A stretch of 64,000 nucleotides of DNA. It comes from Clostridia bacterium. Its GTDB lineage: Bacteria; Bacillota; Clostridia; Saccharofermentanales; Saccharofermentanaceae. Location of the stretch: assembly GCA_024403775.1 (NCBI GenBank), contig JAKSRE010000007.1:1-64000 (forward strand). Direction: 5' to 3'. Below the pieces are notes generated by a model that had not been told where the DNA came from, did no database searches, and saw only the letters and a list, made by a program, of their open reading frames with translations. Positions within the stretch are counted from its first letter, which is position 1. Each line of letters starts with the position of its first letter. Shown here piece by piece: positions 8,226 to 18,833 of this stretch. The translations under genes were made by a program, and so were the position numbers.

Positions 8226-11200
8226 ATGGGGAAGTCAAAATTTGATGAAAACACAGAATGGTATTTGGGTCTGGATGTTGGAACAAATTCTGTAGGCTGG
8301 GCAGCGACAGATACAGAATACAATGTTTTAAAGTTCAATGGTAATGCAACCTGGGGTATTTACCTTTTTGATGAGGCAAAAACAGCTGCTGCAAGACGTA
8401 CAAATAGAACTGCAAGACGTAGACTTGCCCGTAAGAAGCAAAGAATTGCATTGCTTCAGGGATTCTTTGCCAGAGAGATATCAAAGGTTGATCCTTTATT
8501 CTATACAAGACTGAAGGAAAGCGCTCTTTGGAGTGATGATAGAAGTACTGCTGGTGATACAAGTTTATTTGTTGGAGATAATCTTACAGATAAGATTTAT
8601 AACAGAGATTATCCAACAATTCACCATTTGATTGTTGAACTCATTGAGAATCCTGAATATCATGATCCACGATTGGTATATATGGCTTGCTCATATATTT
8701 TATCTCATCGTGGTCATTTCTTAATTGATGTAAGTGAGAACAATATTGAGAAGGTAATTGATTTTGAGAATATATATATCGATTTTCTTAGTTGGTTCGA
8801 TTCAAGTGAAGTAGGCATTCCTTGGTGCTGTAGTACTGATGCATTCAAAAATGTGTTGAGAATGAAGACTGGTGTAACAGCAAAAGAGAAATCATTCTAT
8901 CAGGATGTTATGGGTGGTGCTAAAGCAAAGGATGTTGACAATGATGAGAACATGCCTATCTCGATTAAGAACCTTATATCTTTGATTTGTGGAAGAAAGA
9001 TTAAGGTTGCAGATTTGTTCTTAAACGATGAGTATAAGGATATTGATAATTCTTCTATTACGGTTAGTTCAGCTACATTTGATGATGAGATTGATGCTTT
9101 ATCATCCATTATTGATGATGCTGAGTATGATTTGCTTCTCAAAGTTAAGAAACTATATGACTGGTCAGTTCTTGTAGATATTCTTCAGGGAGCGACCATG
9201 ATTTCCAAGGCGAAGATTAAAACATATGAGCAGCATGAAAAGGATCTTAAGTTCTTGAAATACATAGTAAAAACTTATGTTCCTGACAAGTATAATGCTG
9301 TTTTCCGCGATTGTGGAAAAGAGAAAAATTATGCTAGTTATTCATATAACTGCAAGAATTATAAAGGTAAAGCCATTCCTGCCGACTATAAAATGGCAAC
9401 TGTTGAAGAGTTTTCAAAATATATTCTTGGTGTGATTAATCCACTTGAAAGTGAGATTGATTACGATGATGCTGAACGATTTGCAGATATGAAAGAACGT
9501 CTGGCTACTAATTCTTTCTGTCCAAAACAAATGACAGGTGATAACAGAGTTATTCCATATCAGCTCTATTATGTTGAGCTCAAAGCTATTCTTGAGAATG
9601 CATCTCATTATTTGGATTTTCTTAATGAGAGTGATTCATATGGTTCGAACAAAGACAAAATTTTATCGATTATGAAGTTCCGTATTCCATACTATGTAGG
9701 TCCACTCAATAATCATAGTGAGCATGCTTGGATGGTGCGTAAAGCTGCTGGTCCAATTTATCCTTGGAACTTTGATGAGATAGTTGATAAGGATGCAAGT
9801 GAAGTGGAGTTTATTCGCAGGATGACTGGCAAGTGTTCATATATATTGGGTGAAGATGTATTACCAAAGAACTCTCTGCTTTATGCCAAGTTTGAAGTTC
9901 TTAATGAGATTAATAACATTAAGGTTAATGACAAGAAAATATCAGTAGAAGCAAAACAAGGTATTTACGAGAATCTCTTTATGAGAAATCGAAAGGTTAC
10001 TGTAAAGAAGATAAAGGATTATCTGTGTGCTAATGGGTTTATGAAGATTGAGGATTCTTTATCTGGCATAGATCAGACAATTAAATCTTCTCTTAAAGCA
10101 TATCATGATTTTAAGCAGTACATAGTTGCTGGTAAACTTACAGAATGTGATGTTGAGAATATCATTACTCGTATTACGCTCACCACAGATAGGGCGCGAT
10201 TGAAGAAATGGCTACTTACAGAATATAAACTTGATGAAGCAGATGCAAAAACTATTAGCAAACTTAAATATAGTGATTTTGGTAGATTATCCAGTCGTCT
10301 GTTAACAGAAATATATGATATAGATGAAGCAACAGGGAAGAATAATAGAGAAGAAAACATCATTCAGATGATGTGGTCAACTAATGAGAACTTTATGATG
10401 CTCATGTCTTCTGATTATGGTTATGCGACAAATATCAGTAAAATTAATCAGGATTATAACGTGGAACACCCACGTGAACTTGATGATAAACTTAAGGATA
10501 TGTATATATCTAACGCTGTTAAGAGACCAATAATTCGAACTGTTGAGATTGTAAAGGAACTTAAGAGCATTTTTAAGAGTCAGCCTAAGAAGATTTTCGT
10601 CGAGATGGCTCGTGGCGCTACAGAAGATCAGAAGAACAAGAGAACAAAGAGTAGAAGAGATCAGATAAAGGAACTTTATTCTAATTATGATAAGAATGAA
10701 GTTGCTGAGTTGTTGAAAGAATTAGATAGTAAGACTGATGATGAACTTAGAAGTGAGAAATTGTTCCTATATTTTTCTCAGCTTGGTAAGTGCATGTATT
10801 CAGGTCAAACTATTAATATTTCTGAGATTGGTAATCAAAAGGTATATGATGTGGATCATATCTGGCCTCAGAGTAAGATTAAAGATGACAGCTTGGATAA
10901 TAAGGTTCTTGTATTGTCCACATTTAATGGAAAGAAAGGTGATACATATCCTCTTGATGAAGAATGGCGTAAGAAGATGTACGGATATTGGAAGTCTTTG
11001 AATGACAGGAAACTGATTTCTGATAAGAAATTTGAACGTCTTACTCGTAATACAAGATTTACCGATGAAGAATTAGCACAATTTATTAATCGCCAATTAG
11101 TTGAGACAAGACAGTCTACAAAGGCGATTGCTGAGGTATTAAGTGATCTTATGCCAAACTCAAAAATAGTATATGTTAAGGCAGGATTGGCATCTAATTT

Positions 11201-12332
11201 CCGACAGGAGTACAAGGACACATATTATACCTTGAAGTGCCGAGAAGTTAATGATTTGCACCATGCAAAAGATGCTTATCTTAATATTGTTATGGGTAAT
11301 ATATATGATGTTAAGTACACAAGTAATCCTTTGAATTTTATTAAGTCAGGTGAGATTTATTCGCTTAACATTAATCCTATGCTTAATCATGATGTTGAAC
11401 GTAATGGCGTTGTCGCTTGGCGTGCAAAAGATGATGTCTGGTTTGACAGAGTAATTAAGACTTTGCATAAGAACAATATAAGATTTGTTCGATATTCGTA
11501 CAAACAGCAGGGCGCATTATTTGATTTGATGCCATTACGTAAGGGATTGGGTCAGGTTCCACGTAAGAAGGAACTAGATGATATTGATAAGTATGGTGGA
11601 TATAACAAACAGACTGTGGCTGGTTTCTACCTAATTTCTTATGATGATAAGAAATCAAGAGTAACATCACTTATTGATGTTCCATTGAGAGAATTAAGTA
11701 CTATAAATAATTTGGATGATGTAATCAAATATTGTGAAGAAAATAGTTATTCTAATCCGAAAATTCTCTTAAATGGAAGACTTATAAAACCGAATTCTCT
11801 ATGGGAAATAGATGGCTATAGGGTTCACTTGTCTGGAAAGTCAGGAGATTCTGTTTGGTTTAAAGGAGGACAACAACTGATTGTTAGTCCTGAGCAAGAA
11901 CAATACATAAAGAAGATTTACAAATATTGTAATCGTGCTACTGGAGCCAAAATATTGCCAGTAGTAACAGAATATGACGGACTTTCTGTAGAAAACAATG
12001 TAAATATCTATGATTTGTTGTTAGACAAACTAACCAATACCAAGTTTATTACTTTTATGTCAACTGCTGCAGAGACAATAGTAAAAAACAGAGATAGATT
12101 TTGTTCTCTGTCGTGTGAAGAACAAACAATTGCATTAAGTAATATAATTCAATTGTTTGATTGCAATAATTCCCAAGGTAAAGATTTGACGAGTATAGGA
12201 GGTGTTAAATCGTCTGGAATACAGAAAATGTCTATGAAGTTAAGTTCAAAGCGTTTTAAAGATATTAGGATTGTTGACCAATCACCAACAGGTCTCTTTG
12301 AATCAAAGACTTCTAATCTTTTAACACTATGA
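8226..12332 (+). CDS. cas9: Cas9, type II-A RNA-guided endonuclease
   Basis: 1368 residues. Cas9 uses crRNA:tracrRNA to cut both strands of matching DNA. RuvC-I LGLDVGTNSVGWA has D17. An Arg-rich bridge helix (AAARRTNRTARRRLARKK) follows. RuvC-II FVEMARG has E793, the HNH motif VDHIWPQ has H878 with the metal-site Asn at N901, and RuvC-III HHAKDAYLN has H1012-H1013 and D1016, so both nuclease sites look intact. The C-terminal 270 residues should hold the PAM-interacting domain; the PAM cannot be read from sequence. An in-frame TTG at 8169 would add 19 residues, but it lies in the repeat-like segment, whereas ATG 8226 has TGGAGGGG about 10 bp upstream. The stop overlaps cas1 by four bases (ATGA). 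Confidence 0.97.
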   Translation: MGKSKFDENTEWYLGLDVGTNSVGWAATDTEYNVLKFNGNATWGIYLFDEAKTAAARRTNRTARRRLARKKQRIALLQGFFAREISKVDPLFYTRLKESALWSDDRSTAGDTSLFVGDNLTDKIYNRDYPTIHHLIVELIENPEYHDPRLVYMACSYILSHRGHFLIDVSENNIEKVIDFENIYIDFLSWFDSSEVGIPWCCSTDAFKNVLRMKTGVTAKEKSFYQDVMGGAKAKDVDNDENMPISIKNLISLICGRKIKVADLFLNDEYKDIDNSSITVSSATFDDEIDALSSIIDDAEYDLLLKVKKLYDWSVLVDILQGATMISKAKIKTYEQHEKDLKFLKYIVKTYVPDKYNAVFRDCGKEKNYASYSYNCKNYKGKAIPADYKMATVEEFSKYILGVINPLESEIDYDDAERFADMKERLATNSFCPKQMTGDNRVIPYQLYYVELKAILENASHYLDFLNESDSYGSNKDKILSIMKFRIPYYVGPLNNHSEHAWMVRKAAGPIYPWNFDEIVDKDASEVEFIRRMTGKCSYILGEDVLPKNSLLYAKFEVLNEINNIKVNDKKISVEAKQGIYENLFMRNRKVTVKKIKDYLCANGFMKIEDSLSGIDQTIKSSLKAYHDFKQYIVAGKLTECDVENIITRITLTTDRARLKKWLLTEYKLDEADAKTISKLKYSDFGRLSSRLLTEIYDIDEATGKNNREENIIQMMWSTNENFMMLMSSDYGYATNISKINQDYNVEHPRELDDKLKDMYISNAVKRPIIRTVEIVKELKSIFKSQPKKIFVEMARGATEDQKNKRTKSRRDQIKELYSNYDKNEVAELLKELDSKTDDELRSEKLFLYFSQLGKCMYSGQTINISEIGNQKVYDVDHIWPQSKIKDDSLDNKVLVLSTFNGKKGDTYPLDEEWRKKMYGYWKSLNDRKLISDKKFERLTRNTRFTDEELAQFINRQLVETRQSTKAIAEVLSDLMPNSKIVYVKAGLASNFRQEYKDTYYTLKCREVNDLHHAKDAYLNIVMGNIYDVKYTSNPLNFIKSGEIYSLNINPMLNHDVERNGVVAWRAKDDVWFDRVIKTLHKNNIRFVRYSYKQQGALFDLMPLRKGLGQVPRKKELDDIDKYGGYNKQTVAGFYLISYDDKKSRVTSLIDVPLRELSTINNLDDVIKYCEENSYSNPKILLNGRLIKPNSLWEIDGYRVHLSGKSGDSVWFKGGQQLIVSPEQEQYIKKIYKYCNRATGAKILPVVTEYDGLSVENNVNIYDLLLDKLTNTKFITFMSTAAETIVKNRDRFCSLSCEEQTIALSNIIQLFDCNNSQGKDLTSIGGVKSSGIQKMSMKLSSKRFKDIRIVDQSPTGLFESKTSNLLTL

Positions 12333-13204
12333 GTTGGCGAACAATAGTTATATCAAATAGATGTAAGTTGGATCTCGAGATGGGTTATCTTGTTGTCCGT
12401 GGTGAAGATACTAAACGTGTAGTTCTTGATGAGATAAATAATATTATTATCGAGAACTCCGCAGTATCTATTACTGGTTGCCTGATTTCAGAACTTACTG
12501 AACGTAAGATTAAAGTTGTATTTTGTGATAATAAACGTAATCCTACAGCAGAACTTGTATCTTTGTATGGGTGTCATGATTGTTCTCTGAAGATAAAGAA
12601 ACAGCAGGAGTGGGACGATGATACTAAAGCTGCAATCTGGACTGAAATCGTTACGGATAAGATTCGTAAGCAAATGGAATTTCTCCTTGAATTGGGATTT
12701 GTTGATGAGGCTGATTTGTTGCACATCTATATTCATGATATGAGGTTTAATGACATAACTAATAGGGAAGGTCATGCTGCTAAAGTTTACTTTAATGCCT
12801 TGTTTGGTAAGGAGTTTACTAGAAGTGCTGAATGTGCTACTAATGCTGCCCTTAACTATGGATATAGTCTTATTTTGTCGACATTTAACAGAGAAATTGT
12901 TGCAAATGGTTATCTTACTCAATTAGGAATATTTCATGATAATATGTTTAACTATTTCAATCTCAGTTGCGATTTAATGGAACCTTATAGAGTAATAGTT
13001 GATAGATTTGTTCATGAGAAGGCATATACGGTGTTTGAGACAGAACAAAAACACGAGATGATTAATGTGTTGACCAGTACAGTAAAGATTAATGGGTCAA
13101 AGCAGTTGATTGGTAATGCAATAAAGATTTATACATATAGTGTCTTTGAAGCATTAAATGATAGAAATCCATCGGTGATAAAGAATTATACAAATGAGCT
13201 ATAG
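12329..13204 (+). CDS. cas1: Cas1 integrase
   Basis: 291 residues, the usual length for type II Cas1, the catalytic subunit of the spacer integration complex. The three metal ligands are present: E147 (NREGHAAKVYF), H203 (GIFHDN) and E218 (LMEPYR). The start overlaps the cas9 stop as ATGA, indicating translational coupling within cas9-cas1-cas2-csn2. The intact site fits an array that has grown to 69 spacers. Confidence 0.96.
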   Translation: MSWRTIVISNRCKLDLEMGYLVVRGEDTKRVVLDEINNIIIENSAVSITGCLISELTERKIKVVFCDNKRNPTAELVSLYGCHDCSLKIKKQQEWDDDTKAAIWTEIVTDKIRKQMEFLLELGFVDEADLLHIYIHDMRFNDITNREGHAAKVYFNALFGKEFTRSAECATNAALNYGYSLILSTFNREIVANGYLTQLGIFHDNMFNYFNLSCDLMEPYRVIVDRFVHEKAYTVFETEQKHEMINVLTSTVKINGSKQLIGNAIKIYTYSVFEALNDRNPSVIKNYTNEL

Positions 13205-13514
13205 ATTTATGAGAGTATTAGTATTTTTTGATCTGCCTGTTTTAACTAGAGAGGATAGGCATAACTACTCACGCTTCAGAAAGATGCTGATGAAGAATGG
13301 TTTTATTATGCTTCAAGAATCTGTTTATTGCAGGATGGCGTTAAATCAGAATGTGGCATCTGCTTTTACTAATCTGGTAAAAATCAACAAACCACCTAAA
13401 GGACTAGTTCAAATATTAACAGTTACAGAAAAGCAATTTGCCAAGATGGAATATGTAACTGGTGAGTATAAAAGTGATGTAATATCTGATGACCGGAGGA
13501 TAGTGATATTATGA
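13194..13514 (+). CDS. cas2: Cas2
   Basis: 106 residues with a ferredoxin-like fold signature: MSYRFMRVLVFFDLP at the start (conserved D13), FIMLQESVYCR in the middle, and LTVTEKQFAKM near the end. The MSYR opening matches the known start of type II-A Cas2, so I take ATG 13194, which overlaps the end of cas1 by 11 bases. Cas2 bridges two Cas1 dimers during spacer integration. The stop overlaps the csn2 start (ATGA). Confidence 0.94.
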   Translation: MSYRFMRVLVFFDLPVLTREDRHNYSRFRKMLMKNGFIMLQESVYCRMALNQNVASAFTNLVKINKPPKGLVQILTVTEKQFAKMEYVTGEYKSDVISDDRRIVIL

Positions 13515-14173
13515 AGATTATTTTTCCACCACTTACTTCTCCTATAAAATTATCGGATGAGTATGCTACTACGATTGTTGTAGAGAACAAAAAATGTTTT
13601 TATGAGATAGTTACTGATTTATATAACCAGGTTAATAAAAGTGATGGAAGAATTGTTCTTTCTAAATCAGATAAAGTAATTGATATAGTGAAGAATGTTG
13701 AGCTAATATCACAGTATGTACCATTTGATTGTAATAAGAAGGTTCTTTTGACTAAGTTACATCAAAAACTTAAAGATGTAGCTAATAACTCTTTCTATTG
13801 TGAGACGACAGAGATTCTGTCTATTCTGCAAAAGTATATTTTTGATATAGCAGACACATATAATTCTGAACTAGAGATTGATGAGATTGATTTAACTGGA
13901 TTATTTAAACTTTTTAATGTTAGGTTTTCTAATGATTTATCTTCGTTATCAGCATCAATATATAGTTATTGTACCAATGTAGTAAGTCTTGAAGGGGATA
14001 AACTATTCATTTTTGTAGGATTACGTACTTATATTGATGATGACGATTATTTATTACTACTTCGCACATTAATTGATCATAAAATTAGAGTTCTATTTTT
14101 AGAAACGTCTTGTTTTCCAGATAATGAATATGAGCAGAGAATAATTATTGATAAGGATCTTTGTGTGATATAG
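13511..14173 (+). CDS. csn2: Csn2, type II-A adaptation protein
   Basis: 220 residues, the length of the short (Streptococcus-pyogenes-like) Csn2 class. Features include the N-terminal FPPLTSPIKL, a central helical lobe containing LEIDEIDLTGLFKLF, and the C-terminal KLFIFVGLRTYI and IRVLFLETSCF strands. Csn2 forms DNA-end-binding tetrameric rings with Cas1-Cas2 and Cas9 during spacer capture. Its presence as the fourth gene makes this subtype II-A rather than II-C. Sequence identity to characterised Csn2 is visibly low; the call rests on position, length and pattern. Confidence 0.9.
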   Translation: MKIIFPPLTSPIKLSDEYATTIVVENKKCFYEIVTDLYNQVNKSDGRIVLSKSDKVIDIVKNVELISQYVPFDCNKKVLLTKLHQKLKDVANNSFYCETTEILSILQKYIFDIADTYNSELEIDEIDLTGLFKLFNVRFSNDLSSLSASIYSYCTNVVSLEGDKLFIFVGLRTYIDDDDYLLLLRTLIDHKIRVLFLETSCFPDNEYEQRIIIDKDLCVI

Positions 14174-14231
14174 AATTTAAATATTGATTATCCTATACAC
14201 AGATGCTGGCTGGGCTATTCTTGAATTTGGG
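14174..14231 (+). promoter_or_regulatory. CRISPR leader
   Basis: Only 58 bp separate the csn2 stop from the first repeat. The distal repeat (18778) is the degenerate one, so the leader is at this end and new spacers should enter at 14232. No convincing consensus promoter is visible in the 58 bp; transcription may continue from the cas operon or use a weak promoter. Confidence 0.6.
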
Positions 14232-17200
14232 GTTTGAGTGCTGTGTAATTGAATAGGGTAGTCAAGCTAAATGTAGTAGCAACTAATCTATGTATTCGTT
14301 TGAGTGCTGTGTAATTGAATAGGGTAGTCAAGCAATTACAATGCGTTCATGATTCCAACATGGGTTTGAGTGCTGTGTAATTGAATAGGGTAGTCAAGCC
14401 TTTTTAACTGTCTATCTATTTTGTTATCGTTTGAGTGCTGTGTAATTGAATAGGGTAGTCAAGCTTCGCTAACACTCCTGATAAATGCTTTTTAGTTTGA
14501 GTGCTGTGTAATTGAATAGGGTAGTCAAGCCAGTATGAGTTATTTCATCACTTGCCACGTGTTTGAGTGCTGTGTAATTGAATAGGGTAGTCAAGCCAGG
14601 CATAATTCTTAAAACTTCTGCGCCATGTTTGAGTGCTGTGTAATTGAATAGGGTAGTCAAGCAGCTATTATCTATGATGGAGTTGTAGTTGAGTTTGAGT
14701 GCTGTGTAATTGAATAGGGTAGTCAAGCAAGCAAAAAGTGAAGCATTAACAGCATCAAGTTTGAGTGCTGTGTAATTGAATAGGGTAGTCAAGCATCCAT
14801 AAACTATAAAAACCTGTCTACCAGGTTTGAGTGCTGTGTAATTGAATAGGGTAGTCAAGCTCAGCAAGAGGAACTCTACAGGCTATGCTTGTTTGAGTGC
14901 TGTGTAATTGAATAGGGTAGTCAAGCACATTCCGATGAATATCGGAGCGTTAATACGTTTGAGTGCTGTGTAATTGAATAGGGTAGTCAAGCTAAATCGG
15001 ATGAATGGGAATCATTGCGCCGGTTTGAGTGCTGTGTAATTGAATAGGGTAGTCAAGCAACGCATAAAAAAATCTCGCTTTCTAAAGTGTTTGAGTGCTG
15101 TGTAATTGAATAGGGTAGTCAAGCTAACACGCTTAAAGCAATAAGAATATTCTGTTTGAGTGCTGTGTAATTGAATAGGGTAGTCAAGCACAGACTGTTT
15201 ATGCAGCCATTAAGAAGAAGTTTGAGTGCTGTGTAATTGAATAGGGTAGTCAAGCCTCACGACCGACAGTCGAGATTTAATATCGGTTTGAGTGCTGTGT
15301 AATTGAATAGGGTAGTCAAGCCCCTAACGACTTTGACGATTGGAACGATGGGTTTGAGTGCTGTGTAATTGAATAGGGTAGTCAAGCGGAGGAACAAGTA
15401 GTTAAAAACTTCTCCTTGTTTGAGTGCTGTGTAATTGAATAGGGTAGTCAAGCTTTTATGCCGATGGTAATTGTGTTTATTTTGTTTGAGTGCTGTGTAA
15501 TTGAATAGGGTAGTCAAGCATATTGAAATAGCACAAGAAGTTTACAAAGGTTTGAGTGCTGTGTAATTGAATAGGGTAGTCAAGCAAGCCGTGACGATGC
15601 TGCCATCATCAAGAAGTTTGAGTGCTGTGTAATTGAATAGGGTAGTCAAGCTGAACACATCCCTGTCTTCCTAGAGAAGTTGTTTGAGTGCTGTGTAATT
15701 GAATAGGGTAGTCAAGCTAGTGACGAGGCTATCAAGTTATACGAAGAGTTTGAGTGCTGTGTAATTGAATAGGGTAGTCAAGCTCGGACAATATGCACGA
15801 AGTTGGTTCGTCAAGTTTGAGTGCTGTGTAATTGAATAGGGTAGTCAAGCTATTACAAAAGAATATATAGGCAACAAGGGGTTTGAGTGCTGTGTAATTG
15901 AATAGGGTAGTCAAGCACACGCTTGAAAGTGTAATATATCAGAGTGGTTTGAGTGCTGTGTAATTGAATAGGGTAGTCAAGCAAGTTAACCAATAGTAAA
16001 TTGATGTGGGTTGTTTGAGTGCTGTGTAATTGAATAGGGTAGTCAAGCCTACTTCCATTTTCAACCTCTCCAGTATTCGTTTGAGTGCTGTGTAATTGAA
16101 TAGGGTAGTCAAGCACCTGGGGTTATTTGTATCTTATCTTACTTGTTTGAGTGCTGTGTAATTGAATAGGGTAGTCAAGCCTACTTCCATTTTCAACCTC
16201 TCCAGTATTCGTTTGAGTGCTGTGTAATTGAATAGGGTAGTCAAGCACCTGGGGTTATTTGTATCTTATCTTACTTGTTTGAGTGCTGTGTAATTGAATA
16301 GGGTAGTCAAGCACTAATAATATGGATATTATTAGTAGAAACGTTTGAGTGCTGTGTAATTGAATAGGGTAGTCAAGCTGCAGAAGGCTGGAATTGTATA
16401 ACGACCGAGTTTGAGTGCTGTGTAATTGAATAGGGTAGTCAAGCTGGTAACAAGTCAGGAATTCAAAGAAGCAGTTTGAGTGCTGTGTAATTGAATAGGG
16501 TAGTCAAGCTTGTAAGGGACGAGAGAGCACGATATGATGTTTGAGTGCTGTGTAATTGAATAGGGTAGTCAAGCTATTCGATTCTGGCATAACATTTTGG
16601 AAAGTTTGAGTGCTGTGTAATTGAATAGGGTAGTCAAGCGTATTCGGAAGGTCGGTCTTAATTGTAGATGTTTGAGTGCTGTGTAATTGAATAGGGTAGT
16701 CAAGCTGCTTCGCCTTCTTGCGACCAGATACGATAGTTTGAGTGCTGTGTAATTGAATAGGGTAGTCAAGCATATCCCAACTACAGCAGAAACTATCAGT
16801 AGTTTGAGTGCTGTGTAATTGAATAGGGTAGTCAAGCTGCAGAAGGCTGGAATTGTATAACGACCGAGTTTGAGTGCTGTGTAATTGAATAGGGTAGTCA
16901 AGCTGGTAACAAGTCAGGAATTCAAAGAAGCAGTTTGAGTGCTGTGTAATTGAATAGGGTAGTCAAGCCAAATATTCGATTTAAAGCCTGTTGCACACGT
17001 TTGAGTGCTGTGTAATTGAATAGGGTAGTCAAGCCAAATATTCGATTTAAAGCCTGTTGCACACGTTTGAGTGCTGTGTAATTGAATAGGGTAGTCAAGC
17101 CGTGTTGGAGTTCGAAATTGTCGTCATAATGTTTGAGTGCTGTGTAATTGAATAGGGTAGTCAAGCACAGGCAGCAGAGAAGTTACAGGGCTTTTGGTTT

Positions 17201-18813
17201 GAGTGCTGTGTAATTGAATAGGGTAGTCAAGCAATCCAAACATCGGTAAGACAGTGACTTATGTTTGAGTGCTGTGTAATTGAATAGGGTAGTCAAGCCA
17301 TACTATATCTGAGCCAGCATTACCTAAGGTTTGAGTGCTGTGTAATTGAATAGGGTAGTCAAGCCCGCGCGAGATTCAGCAAGACGGCGGCATAGTTTGA
17401 GTGCTGTGTAATTGAATAGGGTAGTCAAGCCTAAAAGTTATGATGGCTCCTATTATGATAGTTTGAGTGCTGTGTAATTGAATAGGGTAGTCAAGCTCAT
17501 TCCAACATGGATAATTAAGTTACTAAGTTTGAGTGCTGTGTAATTGAATAGGGTAGTCAAGCAATTAGTTCATGACTGTTACAAAGTAATTGGTTTGAGT
17601 GCTGTGTAATTGAATAGGGTAGTCAAGCATTATCTTTGATTCATCTATATCAGATAAGTTTGAGTGCTGTGTAATTGAATAGGGTAGTCAAGCTTAGGAG
17701 TTCTGGATCAGAGAAAATAACTTGTTTGAGTGCTGTGTAATTGAATAGGGTAGTCAAGCTTAGAACCCGTAAACGGTTTGGATGAGTTGTTTGAGTGCTG
17801 TGTAATTGAATAGGGTAGTCAAGCCTCACATAATATATAACATATTCAAATAATGTTTGAGTGCTGTGTAATTGAATAGGGTAGTCAAGCAAGTGTGTTA
17901 AGTGCATCAATCCGATAGTTGTTTGAGTGCTGTGTAATTGAATAGGGTAGTCAAGCTTGAAATAATTTTTAAGTTCTGGCTTATTGTTTGAGTGCTGTGT
18001 AATTGAATAGGGTAGTCAAGCACACCTCTAAATAATCAATCTTATATCTCTGTTTGAGTGCTGTGTAATTGAATAGGGTAGTCAAGTTGTACAAACTCCC
18101 TTTTATCCTGGGTACATGTTTGAGTGCTGTGTAATTGAATAGGGTAGTCAAGCTTCGCCGTTATCTTCATCTGTTACAGTGTCGTTTGAGTGCTGTGTAA
18201 TTGAATAGGGTAGTCAAGCACCAAACAAATTCCCTTATTTGGTCAGAATGTTTGAGTGCTGTGTAATTGAATAGGGTAGTCAAGCCTCTGCCTTCTGTAC
18301 CGTCGCCGGTGTTGAGTTTGAGTGCTGTGTAATTGAATAGGGTAGTCAAGCTATTACAAAAGAATATATCGGCAACAAGGGGTTTGAGTGCTGTGTAATT
18401 GAATAGGGTAGTCAAGCTTGTTGAATCTTCCCAAGTGTTAAAGCCTCGTTTGAGTGCTGTGTAATTGAATAGGGTAGTCAAGCTCTTCGTTGAAACTATC
18501 GGTTATATCTTCGGTTTGAGTGCTGTGTAATTGAATAGGGTAGTCAAGCACCATGTAAACCTATATTATCCAATGCTAAGTTTGAGTGCTGTGTAATTGA
18601 ATAGGGTAGTCAAGCAATACCTGCTAGCAACTGAGCTCTTATAGGGTTTGAGTGCTGTGTAATTGAATAGGGTAGTCAAGCTCACAGGAGGCATTATATG
18701 AAGCGAAAAAAGTTTGAGTGCTGTGTAATTGAATAGGGTAGTCAAGCGCATCTGGAAGAGTTCAATTGAATCTAATTGTTTGAGTGCTGTGTAATTGAAT
18801 TGGGTAGTTATAT
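14232..18813 (+). CRISPR. Type II-A CRISPR array, 70 repeats and 69 spacers
   Basis: The 36-bp repeat begins GTTTGAGTGCTGTG and ends AGGGTAGTCAAGC; its ends (GTTTGA/TCAAGC) are partly complementary. I counted 70 repeat starts from 14232 to 18778. Spacing is mostly 66 bp, with a few 65 and one 67, so spacers are 29-31 nt. Repeats are almost invariant: the one at 18052 ends in T instead of C, and the last, at 18778, has an internal A-to-T change and a decayed 3' end. The anti-repeat of the minus-strand tracrRNA pairs with the plus-strand transcript. Some spacers are duplicated (see findings). Small open frames across the array are repeat artefacts. Confidence 0.99.
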
Positions 18814-18833
18814 TACAGCATCAGTAAGCATAA

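Noticed and set aside
12488..12922. Minus-strand frame inside cas1
   Set aside because: Antisense to a gene with clear catalytic motifs; no ribosome site.
14469..18751. Many minus-strand frames with the repeated peptide TTLFNYTALK or DYPIQLHSTQT
   Set aside because: These are translations of the CRISPR repeat.
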